From assembly GCF_022712275.1 (NCBI RefSeq), contig NZ_JALAGU010000047.1, positions 1-64,000 of the forward strand: 64,000 nucleotides of DNA, written 5' to 3'. Positions 32,300 to 46,091 of this stretch are shown here, in pieces (position 1 is the stretch's first letter; each line of letters starts with the position of its first letter). The position numbers and the translations under genes are program-made. The notes beneath the pieces are model-generated. The model ran no database searches. It saw nothing but the letters and a program-made list of their open reading frames with translations, and was not told the DNA's origin. This DNA comes from Corynebacterium sp. Its GTDB lineage: Bacteria > Actinomycetota > Actinomycetes > Mycobacteriales > Mycobacteriaceae.

Positions 32300-35116
32300 A
32301 TGCGCCCCACCTCGCAGCAGTCCCGTCACCGCAAGTCTCGCCGTATCCCGAGATCCGTTCTCGCCCTGCCACTTGCTCTGGCACTCGCCGTGCCGGTGGC
32401 GGTTCCGTCTGCCGGCGCAGACGAGGAGCCGGCGGCAGTCGGCGATACTCGCGCTCAGACCCTGCAGGACGCTCCAGAGGCGCTCATGGACTCGCCTGAT
32501 CAGATTCAGGACGAGGGTCGTGGTGTCCGCGCACCGGAGAACTCTCCGCTGGCCTTCATGGACCCGGGTGATGCCCCGGACCGTGGCATCATGCGAACCA
32601 CGGTGCCGGACAACTCCGGCCTTCCCGACGGCACCTCCGTCGAGAAGGTCGAGTGGATCACCGAGCGGTGGGTGAAGCTCTACATCCATTCGTCGAACAT
32701 GCCGGGCAGGACGATGCAGGTCCAGATTCACCTGGCCCGCGACTGGTACAAGGACCCGGAGCGGACCTTCCCGTCCCTCTGGCAGCTCGGCCCGCTGTAC
32801 AGCCGTGAGGACGAATCCGCCTGGTCCTACTCGACTGATGCCGTGAGCTTCTACTCGGACAAGAACGTCAACGTCGTCATGCCGATCGGCGGCGGCGGAA
32901 CCTTCTACTCCGACTGGGTCAACGACGTCGACGGTAAGCCCATCAAGTGGGAGAGCTTCCTCATGGACGAACTCATCCCGATTCTGAAGACCCAGTGGCG
33001 CACCAATGACAAGCGCGGCATCAACGGCCTGTCCATGGGCGGCACCAGTGCCGCCGTCCTCGCTGCCCGACACCCGGACAAGTTCAACTTCATGGCGTCC
33101 TTCTCCGGATACCTGGACACCACGTCCGTGGGCATGCCGCAGCTCTTCGGCATGATCGACAAGGAGGCCGGCTACGACGTCACCGACATGTGGGGGCCGT
33201 ACTACAGCCGTCAGTGGCGTGAGCATGATCCGAAACTGCTGGTCCGCGGTATGAAGGGCATGGGTATCTACGTCGCCGCCGGTAACGGGTTCACCGGCGC
33301 CCACGACAATCCGGGCGTGTTGCCGTCGGTTCCCGCTGACCTGCGGTCGGCGACCATGGAGTCGATGGCACGTGTCACCTCGCAGAGCTTCGTCAACGCT
33401 GCCAAGGTCGCCGGCGTCGACGTGACGACCCGGTGGCGCCCGACAGGTACCCACATCTGGCCGTACTGGACCCACGAGATGAAGGAGTCCTGGCCGATGG
33501 CGGCCCGGTATCTCGGTCTCGGGGAAGAGGATGAGGCTGTGGAGTGCGAGTCCACCGGCAAGTTCGCTGAGGCGGTTGAGCGCTACCAGACCAACCAGAA
33601 CAACTACGACCTCGGCGACTGCATCAGCGAGGTCTATGAAATCAAGGACGACGACGGCGAGGTCATCGGTGCCGCTCAGGACTACCGCAACGGTGTCCTG
33701 TACCTCAAGGGTGGCGAGGTCGATGACACGACCGCAGGTGCCGACGAGGCTGTCGCCACCTGGGGCCGGACCAGTGCGAAGTACCGTACCGAGGGTGGCC
33801 CGGCCGGCTGGCTGGGCTGGCCGGTCGAGCCCGACTCCCGGGGCAAGGGAGGCGGCGCCTGGGCGCAGTTCGAGGAGGGCTTCATCTACTGGTCCAATGT
33901 CCAGCAGGGCGCCGGCCCCGTCACCATGAAGATGGATGTCTACGACGAGTGGGCGAAGACGAACCACGAGTACGGTCCCTACGGCTACCCGGTGTCCGGG
34001 GAACGGGACATCACCGTCGACGGGAAGACCGGACAGATCCAGGACTTCGAGGACGGTGCTGCGGTCCGGTTGCCGGGAGACGACGAAACCTCCGGAGCCG
34101 TGCGTCTGCTGGCCGGCGGCATCGCCGAGCGCTTCGAGGACCTTCCCGCCGCCGACCGCGCCCGGCTCGGCTGGCCGACCAACTCGACCGGCACGATGTA
34201 CGACAACGTCGGAAAGTTCAACGACTTCGACCACGGTGTCGTCTACTCCACGAGCTACGGTGACTACGTCCTGTATCACGGCCCGATCTTCAACCACTAC
34301 AAGGGCCAGGGCTTCGAGGGCGGTGACCTGGGGAAGCTCGTCTCCGACGAGACGATCAACGCCGACGGTTCCCGCGTGGCGGAGTTCGAGGGCGGAACCG
34401 TGCGGGCGGACGCAGACGGCAAAATCACCACGGATGAGTCCAATTCTGCCGTCGAGAACAAGTACGACTCGCTGACCCGGGAGCAGAAGGAGGCTCTCGG
34501 TACCGCGGTCAACAACAATCCCTGGGACTCGGGGACGACCCCGGCCTCCCCACAGGGCACCTCCGGGCGCTACCAGAACTACGAGAACGGCGTCATCTAC
34601 ACCTCGCACCTTGGTACCTACGTCATCGTGCACGGTACCGTGTGGGACGCCTACTCCGCACAGGGCAATGAGTCCGGTCCGCTGGGCTTCATCACCGGTG
34701 ACTACTTCGGGACCGGCACTGCGACCTTCGAGGGCGGCACGTTGACCGAGGAGGATGGCAAGGCCATCGAGACCGGCACCACTGCCGCCATCGACGCGAA
34801 GTTCGAGGGCCTCTCCGAGGAAGTCAGGGAGGCTCTCGGTGAAGCGGGGTCTTCGGGCACGACGCCCAAGTCTCCGCAGGGCACCTCCGGTCGGTACCGC
34901 AACTACGAGAACGGCGTGATCTACACCTCTGACCTCGGCACCTACGTGATCATGCACGGCAAGATCTGGGACTACTACGCCGCACGGGGCCACGAGTCCA
35001 GTGATCTCGGCTTCATCAAGGGCGACTACACCGGAATCGACGACGCCCCCGGGTCCGTGGAGTTCGAGGGCGGCACGCTGACTGTCAATGCAGCCGGGAA
35101 CGTCACCCGCTCCTAG
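32300..35116 (+). CDS. Giant mycolyltransferase with extended LGFP repeat region
   Basis: A 938-residue secreted mycolyltransferase. A Tat/Sec-like signal (RKSRRIPRSVLALPLALALAV, split: RKSRRIPRSV, LALPLALALAVPVAV) is followed by about 70 residues of polar linker. The esterase domain lies near 105-400: EKVEWITERWVKLYI, NVVMPIGGGGTFYSDW, nucleophile GLSMGGTSAAV (Ser245), and THIWPYW with the catalytic His. From about 410 to the end is an expanded LGFP-type region, including a nearly duplicated 108-residue unit. It is about 280 residues longer than the 29288 paralog. ATG 32300 was chosen because AGGAAGAG precedes it; ATG 32264 would add residues that break the signal. It lies between the DUF732 lipoprotein and AhfA-like genes, where close relatives have none. 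Confidence 0.9.
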   Translation: MRPTSQQSRHRKSRRIPRSVLALPLALALAVPVAVPSAGADEEPAAVGDTRAQTLQDAPEALMDSPDQIQDEGRGVRAPENSPLAFMDPGDAPDRGIMRTTVPDNSGLPDGTSVEKVEWITERWVKLYIHSSNMPGRTMQVQIHLARDWYKDPERTFPSLWQLGPLYSREDESAWSYSTDAVSFYSDKNVNVVMPIGGGGTFYSDWVNDVDGKPIKWESFLMDELIPILKTQWRTNDKRGINGLSMGGTSAAVLAARHPDKFNFMASFSGYLDTTSVGMPQLFGMIDKEAGYDVTDMWGPYYSRQWREHDPKLLVRGMKGMGIYVAAGNGFTGAHDNPGVLPSVPADLRSATMESMARVTSQSFVNAAKVAGVDVTTRWRPTGTHIWPYWTHEMKESWPMAARYLGLGEEDEAVECESTGKFAEAVERYQTNQNNYDLGDCISEVYEIKDDDGEVIGAAQDYRNGVLYLKGGEVDDTTAGADEAVATWGRTSAKYRTEGGPAGWLGWPVEPDSRGKGGGAWAQFEEGFIYWSNVQQGAGPVTMKMDVYDEWAKTNHEYGPYGYPVSGERDITVDGKTGQIQDFEDGAAVRLPGDDETSGAVRLLAGGIAERFEDLPAADRARLGWPTNSTGTMYDNVGKFNDFDHGVVYSTSYGDYVLYHGPIFNHYKGQGFEGGDLGKLVSDETINADGSRVAEFEGGTVRADADGKITTDESNSAVENKYDSLTREQKEALGTAVNNNPWDSGTTPASPQGTSGRYQNYENGVIYTSHLGTYVIVHGTVWDAYSAQGNESGPLGFITGDYFGTGTATFEGGTLTEEDGKAIETGTTAAIDAKFEGLSEEVREALGEAGSSGTTPKSPQGTSGRYRNYENGVIYTSDLGTYVIMHGKIWDYYAARGHESSDLGFIKGDYTGIDDAPGSVEFEGGTLTVNAAGNVTRS
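34532..35110 (+). repeat. Duplicated 324-bp coding unit
   Basis: Two units in frame inside the 938-residue mycolyltransferase gene start with GTT-P and share SPQGTSGRYxNYENGVIYTS and LGTYVI-x-HG-x-(I/V)WD-Y. Copy 1 begins at 34532 and copy 2 at 34856, an offset of 324 bp (108 residues). The DNA match is high over the first 100 bp, with mainly silent changes, showing a fairly recent tandem duplication. A more diverged copy precedes them (around 34210-34530). Confidence 0.75.
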
Positions 35117-35126
35117 TTGCCCCGTT

Positions 35127-35202
35127 GCCGACACGGGAGGGGTGTCGGCATCGTGGGACGGCAGGATGGGACATCGGCCGGAGACCATCCTGCGGCCCCA
35201 CG
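35127..35202 (+). terminator. Two consecutive terminator hairpins
   Basis: A perfect hairpin of GCCGACAC (35127-35134) with GTGTCGGC (35142-35149) is followed by a longer one, 35152-35169 pairing with 35185-35202 over 18 bp with two mismatches. They start 10 bp after the giant mycolyltransferase stop, and separate it from the lipase gene. Confidence 0.7.
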
Positions 35203-35349
35203 ACGCGGACATGGGGTGGGGAGCCCGGCAAAGGGGCGGGTGAGGGCGCGTCCTGGCGTCATACCTAGAACCCACCAGCCCCACGACTACCACCCCGATC
35301 ACGGGTGCCTGCCAGCGACCTGCCAGCCCGCACGGGTAGCGTCGTATCA

Positions 35350-36300
35350 ATGAAGAAGACTCTCACCGTTCTCGGTGTCATCGTGCTGGTCGTCATCCTC
35401 ATTGTCGGCGTCGGTCAGTGGATGTCCCGCACTGATGATGGCCAGCCCGGTCCGACCACTACCGGTGCCTCGCCCACGCCCGGCACCGATGTCGACCAGC
35501 CGGACAGCTGCCCGGCCTACGAGGTCATCTCCGCGCCCGGTACCTGGGAGTCCAATGCCGACGATGACCCGGTCCACCCCACGGCCAACCCGAACTCGCT
35601 GCTCCTCGGTGTCACCAACCCGCTGCAGGAGGCCTACGGCGGAGACGCCACCGCCGACGGCGCGAACGGGGGAGTGAAGGTATGGACCCTCCCGTACGCG
35701 GCACAGTTCCGCAACATCAACGCCCTCGGCGAGATGAGCTACGACGATTCCCGCAACCAGGGCTACGACCGGATCGTGGAGGAAATGTCCGCCACCTACG
35801 CCGAGTGTCCCGGAACGCAGTTCATCCTCACCGGATTCAGCCAGGGCGCGGTCCTCACCGGTGATCTCGCCACCGAGATCGGCAACGGGAACGGGCCGGT
35901 CCCCGCCGCGAACGTCGCCGGCGTCTCCCTCATCGCCGACGGCCGCCGCGAAGACGGCAAGGGCACTCTCGTCGGCAGCCCGGATGTCCAGGGCATCGGT
36001 GCGGAGATCGCACTGAGCTCCGTGAACCTCCTGGTCCAGCCGATCGTCCCCGGTGCGACCATGCGTGGCCCCAGGCCGACGGGCTTCGGCGAACTCCAGG
36101 ACCGCGTCAACCAGTTCTGCGACCCCGCCGACCTGGTGTGCAGTGCCCCGCGCGATATCGGCAACGCCGTCGCCCGCGCCAATGACCTCATCGCAGCCAA
36201 CGGCGTCCACGCCCAGTACTCCACCAACGGCAATGTCGTCCCCGACGCGACCGTGCCCGAGTGGATCGTGAACTGGGCGAAGGACATTATCGACAGTTAG
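35350..36300 (+). CDS. Cutinase-like envelope lipase (AhfA / Rv3802c homolog)
   Basis: A 316-residue cutinase-superfamily serine esterase anchored by an N-terminal helix (MKKTLTVLGVIVLVVILIVG, written to 20 residues). The catalytic Ser164 is in LTGFSQGAVL; the Asp lies in CDPADLVC and the His in ANGVHAQY, forming the triad. Rv3802c and the C. glutamicum counterpart are essential or important for mycolate metabolism and adjust envelope lipids. Position directly before fadD32-pks13-accD4 supports the assignment. ATG 35350 was chosen because the anchor helix follows it immediately. Confidence 0.9.
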   Translation: MKKTLTVLGVIVLVVILIVGVGQWMSRTDDGQPGPTTTGASPTPGTDVDQPDSCPAYEVISAPGTWESNADDDPVHPTANPNSLLLGVTNPLQEAYGGDATADGANGGVKVWTLPYAAQFRNINALGEMSYDDSRNQGYDRIVEEMSATYAECPGTQFILTGFSQGAVLTGDLATEIGNGNGPVPAANVAGVSLIADGRREDGKGTLVGSPDVQGIGAEIALSSVNLLVQPIVPGATMRGPRPTGFGELQDRVNQFCDPADLVCSAPRDIGNAVARANDLIAANGVHAQYSTNGNVVPDATVPEWIVNWAKDIIDS

Positions 36301-36405
36301 ATCCGTTTTGTAGCGGTGTCCATAACAATTCAGCGCCGCGAACCGTTAAGGTTTCTGGGAGAAACTCGATCACTCCCCGCCCAGACAAGAACCACAGGAG
36401 ACCAC

Positions 36406-38283
36406 ATGGACGTCAGCGCAGCGATGCAGCAGTTCTACGACGACAAGGGAAACATCAGAATCCCCGACCAGCTGACGCTCTCGGGCATGAACGAGATGCT
36501 CTTCGCACTGGCCGGCATGCAGGGCACCGCCGATGACGTGCTCTTCCGTTACCACGACTTCTCCTCCTCCCGTGAGGGTGAGGTCATTGAGTGGACCCGC
36601 GCCCAGGTCAACACGAAGATCAAGGCCGTCAGCGTCCGCCTGAAGCAGGTCACCACCCCCGGCGACCGCGTCGCCATCCTGGCCAACAACAGCCCCGAGT
36701 ACCTCATCGGCTTCGTCGGCGCCCTCTACGCCGGTACCGTCCCCGTGCCGCTGTACGACCCCACCGAGCCGGGTCACGGTGCCCACCTCACCGCCGTTCT
36801 CTCATCCTCCACCCCGACCGTGGTGCTGACGAACAAGAACTCCGCGGCGGACGTGCGCAAGCACTTCTCCGACCTGCCCTCCGGTGAGCGTCCCCGCATC
36901 CTCACCGTCGACGCCCTCCCGGACTCGCTCGCCGAGGACTGGGAGAACCCGATGACGCTCTTCGCCGAGCACCCGGAGCTCGCCCCGAAGGCCGGGGACC
37001 CCGCCTTCCTGCAGTACACCTCCGGCTCCACCCGCGCCCCGGCCGGCGTGGTCCTCACCCACCGTAACGTCGTCACCAATGTGCTCCAGGTCTTCCAGGC
37101 CGGGCAGCTCCAGATGCCGATGCGCCTGGTCAACTGGCTGCCCTTCCACCACGACATGGGCATCATCCTGGCGTCCTTCTGTCTGATTCTCGGCATCCCG
37201 CAGGACATCATGAGCCCCCGCGACTTCATCCAGGACCCGGGCCGCTGGATCCGCCAGCTCTCCGAGAAGGGCACTGTCGGCGAGGACGCCGTCAACGTCT
37301 ACGCCGCCGTGCCGAACTTCGCCCTGGAGCTCGCCGCCCGCTACGCGAACCCTGCCGAGCGTGAGGATCTCGCCGATGTCGACCTCAGCCACGTCGAGGG
37401 CGTCATCAACGGTGCCGAGGCCGTCAGCCTCCAGTCCATCGACCGCTTCCAGGATGTCTTCGGCCCCTACGGTTTCGTCCGCTCCGCCATGCGTCCCTCC
37501 TACGGCTTGGCCGAGGCGACCGTGTTCGTCTCCACCCCGCAGACCGAGAACCGCCCCCTGCTGCGCGTCTTCGACCGCGAGGAGCTCTCCGCCGGACGCA
37601 TCGTCGAGCTGCCGGAGTCCGAGAGCGACTCCGACAAGGCCATGGCCATCGTCTCCGTCGGCGCCCCCGGCCCGAACGAGGCCGTCGTGGTCGTCGACCC
37701 GGAGACCGGTAAGGAACTACCGCTGGGCTCCGTCGGCGAGCTGTGGATCCACGGCAACAACGTCGCCGCCGGCTACCTCGACCGCGACGAGGAGACCGTC
37801 GAGACCTTCCGCAACGAGCTGCCGGAGGCCAACCGCCTCGACGACAGTGCCGCCGCCGGCCTCCCGGAGGACAACTGGCTGCGCACCGGCGACCTCGCCA
37901 CCATCATCGACGGCGAGATCTACGTCACCGGCCGTATCAAGGACCTCGTCGTGATCGCCGGCCGCAACCACTACCCGCAGGACATCGAGGCCACCGCCCA
38001 GGAGGCCACCGACCAGATCCTCCGGGACGTCATCGCCGCCTTCGCGCTGGACACCGGCGCTGATGTCGAGGAACTCATCATCATCGCCGAGCGCGACCCG
38101 GAAGCCGACCCCGCCGGGGACGCCGACGCCGTCGCCGCGGTGCGCTCCGCCGTCACCTCGGTCCACGGCGTCCAGCCCACCGAGGTCCGCATCGTCGAGC
38201 AGGGCAGCATCCCGCGGTCCTCGGCCAACAAAATCGCCCGTCGCGTCGCCTCCAAGCTCTGGATTGAAGGCGTTTTCGCATAG
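36406..38283 (+). CDS. fadD32: Fatty-acyl-AMP ligase FadD32
   Basis: A 625-residue adenylating enzyme that converts the meromycolic/fatty chain to acyl-AMP and loads it on the N-terminal ACP of Pks13. Motifs: FLQYTSGSTRAPAGVVLTH (about 202-220; SGSTRAPAG rather than SGTTGTPKG), WLPFHHDMGII, YGLAEATVFVS, and TGRIKDLVVIAGRNHYPQDIE, characteristic of FAAL enzymes. ATG 36406 follows GGAGACC. It lies just upstream of pks13 in the conserved order fadD32-pks13-accD4. A hairpin at 38352 sits in between. Confidence 0.96.
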   Translation: MDVSAAMQQFYDDKGNIRIPDQLTLSGMNEMLFALAGMQGTADDVLFRYHDFSSSREGEVIEWTRAQVNTKIKAVSVRLKQVTTPGDRVAILANNSPEYLIGFVGALYAGTVPVPLYDPTEPGHGAHLTAVLSSSTPTVVLTNKNSAADVRKHFSDLPSGERPRILTVDALPDSLAEDWENPMTLFAEHPELAPKAGDPAFLQYTSGSTRAPAGVVLTHRNVVTNVLQVFQAGQLQMPMRLVNWLPFHHDMGIILASFCLILGIPQDIMSPRDFIQDPGRWIRQLSEKGTVGEDAVNVYAAVPNFALELAARYANPAEREDLADVDLSHVEGVINGAEAVSLQSIDRFQDVFGPYGFVRSAMRPSYGLAEATVFVSTPQTENRPLLRVFDREELSAGRIVELPESESDSDKAMAIVSVGAPGPNEAVVVVDPETGKELPLGSVGELWIHGNNVAAGYLDRDEETVETFRNELPEANRLDDSAAAGLPEDNWLRTGDLATIIDGEIYVTGRIKDLVVIAGRNHYPQDIEATAQEATDQILRDVIAAFALDTGADVEELIIIAERDPEADPAGDADAVAAVRSAVTSVHGVQPTEVRIVEQGSIPRSSANKIARRVASKLWIEGVFA

Positions 38284-38351
38284 CGTTCACAGCCCGCCAC
38301 AGTTTCTGACCGGTATGCTGTACATCCGGCTGAATGTAGCGATCCAGCGGT

Positions 38352-38376
38352 CACCGTCGATATAACCTCGACGGTG
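38352..38376 (+). terminator. Perfect 9-bp hairpin between fadD32 and pks13
   Basis: CACCGTCGA (38352-38360) and TCGACGGTG (38368-38376) with the loop TATAACC. It may partly terminate or attenuate transcription so that pks13 is made at a different level from fadD32. Confidence 0.6.
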
Positions 38377-38458
38377 GCCGCTTCCGATCGTTGCGTACCC
38401 CTACCGCCCCAGTCCGATCCGTTCGAATCACCGCCCAGAAAGGCGACGCTCCCGCTTT

Positions 38459-43399
<4,941 letters not shown>

Positions 43400-43415
43400 C
43401 GTGGGAGACGTGAGT

Positions 43416-45023
43416 ATGACTGAGAATTCAGCAGACAACACGGCAGAGACGCCGGCCGACCGCTACGCGCCCGGGTCCGGGCGCTCCACCGCGGAGAAGC
43501 TGGCGGACCTGCAGCGCCGCACCGAGGAGTCCCTCGACCCGGGCAGTGAACGCGCCCGGGCCAAGCGCGATGCAGCAGGTCACACCACCCCGCGTCAGCG
43601 TATCGACGAACTGCTGGACCCCGGCTCCTTCACTGAGATCGGGGCTCTGGCGCGGACCCCCGGTGACGACGAGGCGCCCTACGGCGACGGCGTCGTCACC
43701 GGCTACGGCCGGGTCAACGGGCGTCCCGTGGCGGTCTACTCCCACGACAAGACCGTCTTCGGCGGTTCAGTGGGCGAGACCTTCGGCAACAAGGTGTGCG
43801 AGGTCATGGACTTCGCGACCCGTATCGGGTGCCCGGTCGTCGGCATCAACGATTCCGGCGGAGCCCGCATCCAGGACGCCGTGATGAGTCTGGCGATGTA
43901 CTCCGAGATCTCCCGGCGTCAGCTGCCGCTGTCCGGCCAGTCGCCGCAGATCTCCGTGCTGCTCGGCAATTGCGCCGGTGGTGCGGTGTACGCCCCGGCG
44001 ACGACCGACTTCCTCGTCGGCGTCGAGGAGCAGACCACCATGTTCGTCACCGGCCCGGCGATCATCGAGTCCGTCACCGGTGAGAAGATCAACATGCAGG
44101 ACCTCGGTGGTGCCCGGGTGCAGGCCGAGCGAGGCAATCTCAGCTACGTCGCGCCAGACGAGGCGGATGCCTTCGCCTACGTCCGTGACCTGCTCGACCA
44201 TCTTCCGTCCTCGGCTTTCGAGCCGACGCCGAAGTTCTGGGCGGTGGGCGACGAGCCGAACGATGTCGATGCGGAGCTGCTCGACGTCGTCCCGGACGAC
44301 CCGAACGCCGGTTACGACATGACCGACGTCCTCACCCGCATCTTCGATGACGAGCACTTCCTCGAGGTGCTGCCGGACTTCGGCCAGAACATCATCACCG
44401 GCTTCGCCCGTGTGGACGGCCGGTCGGTCGGTGTGGTCGCCAACCAGCCGATGCAGCTGGCGGGCTGCCTGGACGCGGACGCCGCGGACAAGGCCACCCG
44501 TTTCATCCGCATCTGCGACGCCTACAACGTGCCCCTGGTGTTCGTCGTGGACACACCCGGTTACCTCCCGGGTCTGGAGCAGGAGAAGGTCGGCCTGATC
44601 CACCGTGGTGCCAAGCTCGGCTTCGCGATGGTGGAGTCGACCGTGCCGAAGGTGACCGTGGTGATCCGCAAGGCTTTCGGCGGTGGCTACGCGGTGATGG
44701 GGTCGAAGAACCTCGGCGCCGACATGAACTTCGCCTGGCCGACCGCACAGATCGCCGTGATGGGCGCCGAAGGTGCCGCGGTGATGATCCAGGGACGCCA
44801 GCTCGCCGCCCTGCCGGAGGAGCAGCGTCCGGCGGCGAAGAAGATGTTCATGGACTTCTACAACGCCAACATGACCAGCCCCTACGTGGCGGCGGAGCGT
44901 GGCTACGTGGACGCCATCATCGACCCGGCCGAGACCCGGCTCAGGATCCGTCAGTCGCTGCGGATGCTGGCGAACAAGCAGGTGCCCGAGGTGCCCAAGA
45001 AGCACACCATCATGCCGTTGTAG
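43416..45023 (+). CDS. accD4: Acyl-CoA carboxylase beta subunit (AccD4 type)
   Basis: A 535-residue carboxyltransferase beta subunit. With a biotin-carrying alpha chain it carboxylates long acyl-CoA to give the extender used by Pks13. Evidence: TPRQRIDELLDPGSFTEIG, GGSVGETFGNKVCEVMDFA and GINDSGGARIQ near the N-terminal half, GNCAGGAVYAPATTDF, and the second half FVVDTPGYLPGLEQEKVGLI and GGGYAVMGSKNLGAD (oxyanion loops). ATG 43416 is preferred because GGGAG lies 8 nt upstream; a GTG at 43410 has its ribosome site too close. It starts 16 bp after pks13, so is cotranscribed. Confidence 0.94.
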   Translation: MTENSADNTAETPADRYAPGSGRSTAEKLADLQRRTEESLDPGSERARAKRDAAGHTTPRQRIDELLDPGSFTEIGALARTPGDDEAPYGDGVVTGYGRVNGRPVAVYSHDKTVFGGSVGETFGNKVCEVMDFATRIGCPVVGINDSGGARIQDAVMSLAMYSEISRRQLPLSGQSPQISVLLGNCAGGAVYAPATTDFLVGVEEQTTMFVTGPAIIESVTGEKINMQDLGGARVQAERGNLSYVAPDEADAFAYVRDLLDHLPSSAFEPTPKFWAVGDEPNDVDAELLDVVPDDPNAGYDMTDVLTRIFDDEHFLEVLPDFGQNIITGFARVDGRSVGVVANQPMQLAGCLDADAADKATRFIRICDAYNVPLVFVVDTPGYLPGLEQEKVGLIHRGAKLGFAMVESTVPKVTVVIRKAFGGGYAVMGSKNLGADMNFAWPTAQIAVMGAEGAAVMIQGRQLAALPEEQRPAAKKMFMDFYNANMTSPYVAAERGYVDAIIDPAETRLRIRQSLRMLANKQVPEVPKKHTIMPL

Positions 45024-45037
45024 TCATTGCGGCAATG

Positions 45038-45099
45038 AGGGCCACCTGTCGATTCGGGGGAGGCCACCCGGTCTGATTCAGGGGTGGCCAGGTGGCTCT
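45038..45099 (+). terminator. Nested hairpin terminator after accD4
   Basis: Outer arms AGGGCCACCTG (45038-45048) and CAGGTGGCTCT (45089-45099), inner arms GGCCACCC (45062-45069) and GGGTGGCC (45082-45089), followed by TTT. It ends the fadD32-pks13-accD4 unit. Confidence 0.8.
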
Positions 45100-45263
45100 T
45101 TACGCTGGTGGCTCCGAAGCATTCCACTCAGTGGGAACAGCGGGCAGCGCGAGGTAGGGGATGGCGGTTACTGTGAGCGGCGGATGTGACTATCCGCCGT
45201 GTACACCTCTCACGATCCGCACACCTCAACTTTCTCCCCTACCTCGTAAGGACGGTTCACCAC

Positions 45264-45776
45264 ATGTCTCGTTCCACCCTTTCCTCCCGTTTCACCCGTC
45301 GTGCCGGTGCCGCCGCGCTGTCGGTGGCCACCGCTGCCGCACTCGCTGTCCCGGCCGCCACCGCTGATGAGGCGGACGCCTCCGGCTCCGCGCTGCCCTC
45401 CTCCGAGTCCACCGACACCGACTCCGAGGGCTCCGCCGACCCGTCCTCCGGCTCCTCCGAGGAGACCCCGGGCGACGACACCGACGCCCCGGAGACTCCC
45501 GAGACTCCCGAGGCTGAGGGCTCCGACGGCGCCGACGTCATCAGCTCGCTCGCCGAGACCGACTGGGTGACTCTCTTCAAGGTCCTCGCGGCCTTCTCCA
45601 GCGGCACCGTCTCCAGCTCTACCCTGGCGGACGCCGCACAGCTCTCCGCTGACTCCGGCATCGAGCTGGACGACGTCATCGGTTCTGTCTCCGACGCCGT
45701 TGCCGGCAGCTCCGATGAGGGCGACGACACCGGTTCCCCGGAAGCTCCCGAGACCCCGGAGACCCCCGCCGAGTAA
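45264..45776 (+). CDS. Secreted acidic protein of unknown function
   Basis: A 170-residue protein with a signal peptide (RRAGAAALSVATAAALAVPA then ATADEADAS; cleavage near residue 35). It is followed by a Ser/Asp/Glu/Pro-rich low-complexity linker of about 55 residues and a short hydrophobic-amphipathic segment: DVISSLAETDWVTLFKVLAA, then SADSGIELDDVIGSVSDAV. It ends in another acidic Pro/Glu tail. It is not recognised as a known family; a small envelope or pore-associated protein is possible but unsupported. ATG 45264 follows AAGGAC. It is flanked by terminators (45038 and 45805), so it is monocistronic. Confidence 0.7.
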   Translation: MSRSTLSSRFTRRAGAAALSVATAAALAVPAATADEADASGSALPSSESTDTDSEGSADPSSGSSEETPGDDTDAPETPETPEAEGSDGADVISSLAETDWVTLFKVLAAFSSGTVSSSTLADAAQLSADSGIELDDVIGSVSDAVAGSSDEGDDTGSPEAPETPETPAE

Positions 45777-45804
45777 GAACGGCCCCAACCGCCTTCTGCT
45801 TGGA

Positions 45805-45845
45805 CGAAGCCCGGCACCCCTCCTGGGAGGGGGTGCCGGGCTTCG
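45805..45845 (+). terminator. Strong 16-bp hairpin terminator
   Basis: CGAAGCCCGGCACCCC (45805-45820) pairs perfectly with GGGGTGCCGGGCTTCG (45830-45845), 28 bp after the secreted acidic protein stop. The same GCCCGGCA stem recurs at 46034-46067. Confidence 0.9.
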
Positions 45846-46033
45846 TTCCGTTCACAGGCGTACAGGCTCGCGTCCTGGAACCCCACATGTACGGAAGTAG
45901 CGCCGAGGAGTCGGCTCTGCGCCCTCCGAGCGACCTCCCGGCACTACTTCCGGACAGCTGGGGCTGGGGCGGAACCGGGACAACTGAGACAGAGGCAGCG
46001 TCATGTGACTGATACCGACCTCGCACACGGAGA

Positions 46034-46067
46034 AGCCCGGCACCCTCATGACTGAGGATGCCGGGCT
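46034..46067 (-). terminator. Hairpin terminator after the DUF6114 gene
   Basis: AGCCCGGCACCCTCA (46034-46048) pairs with TGAGGATGCCGGGCT (46053-46067) with one mismatch. It lies 25 bp beyond the stop of the minus-strand DUF6114 gene. It shares its stem with the terminator at 45805, which serves the opposite strand. Confidence 0.8.
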
Positions 46068-46091
46068 CACCGGCGCCGGGGAAGGGAAGAA

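Noticed and set aside
32159..35350. 1063-residue open frame antisense to the giant mycolyltransferase
   Set aside because: It is a shadow of a gene with intact signal, catalytic site and repeats.
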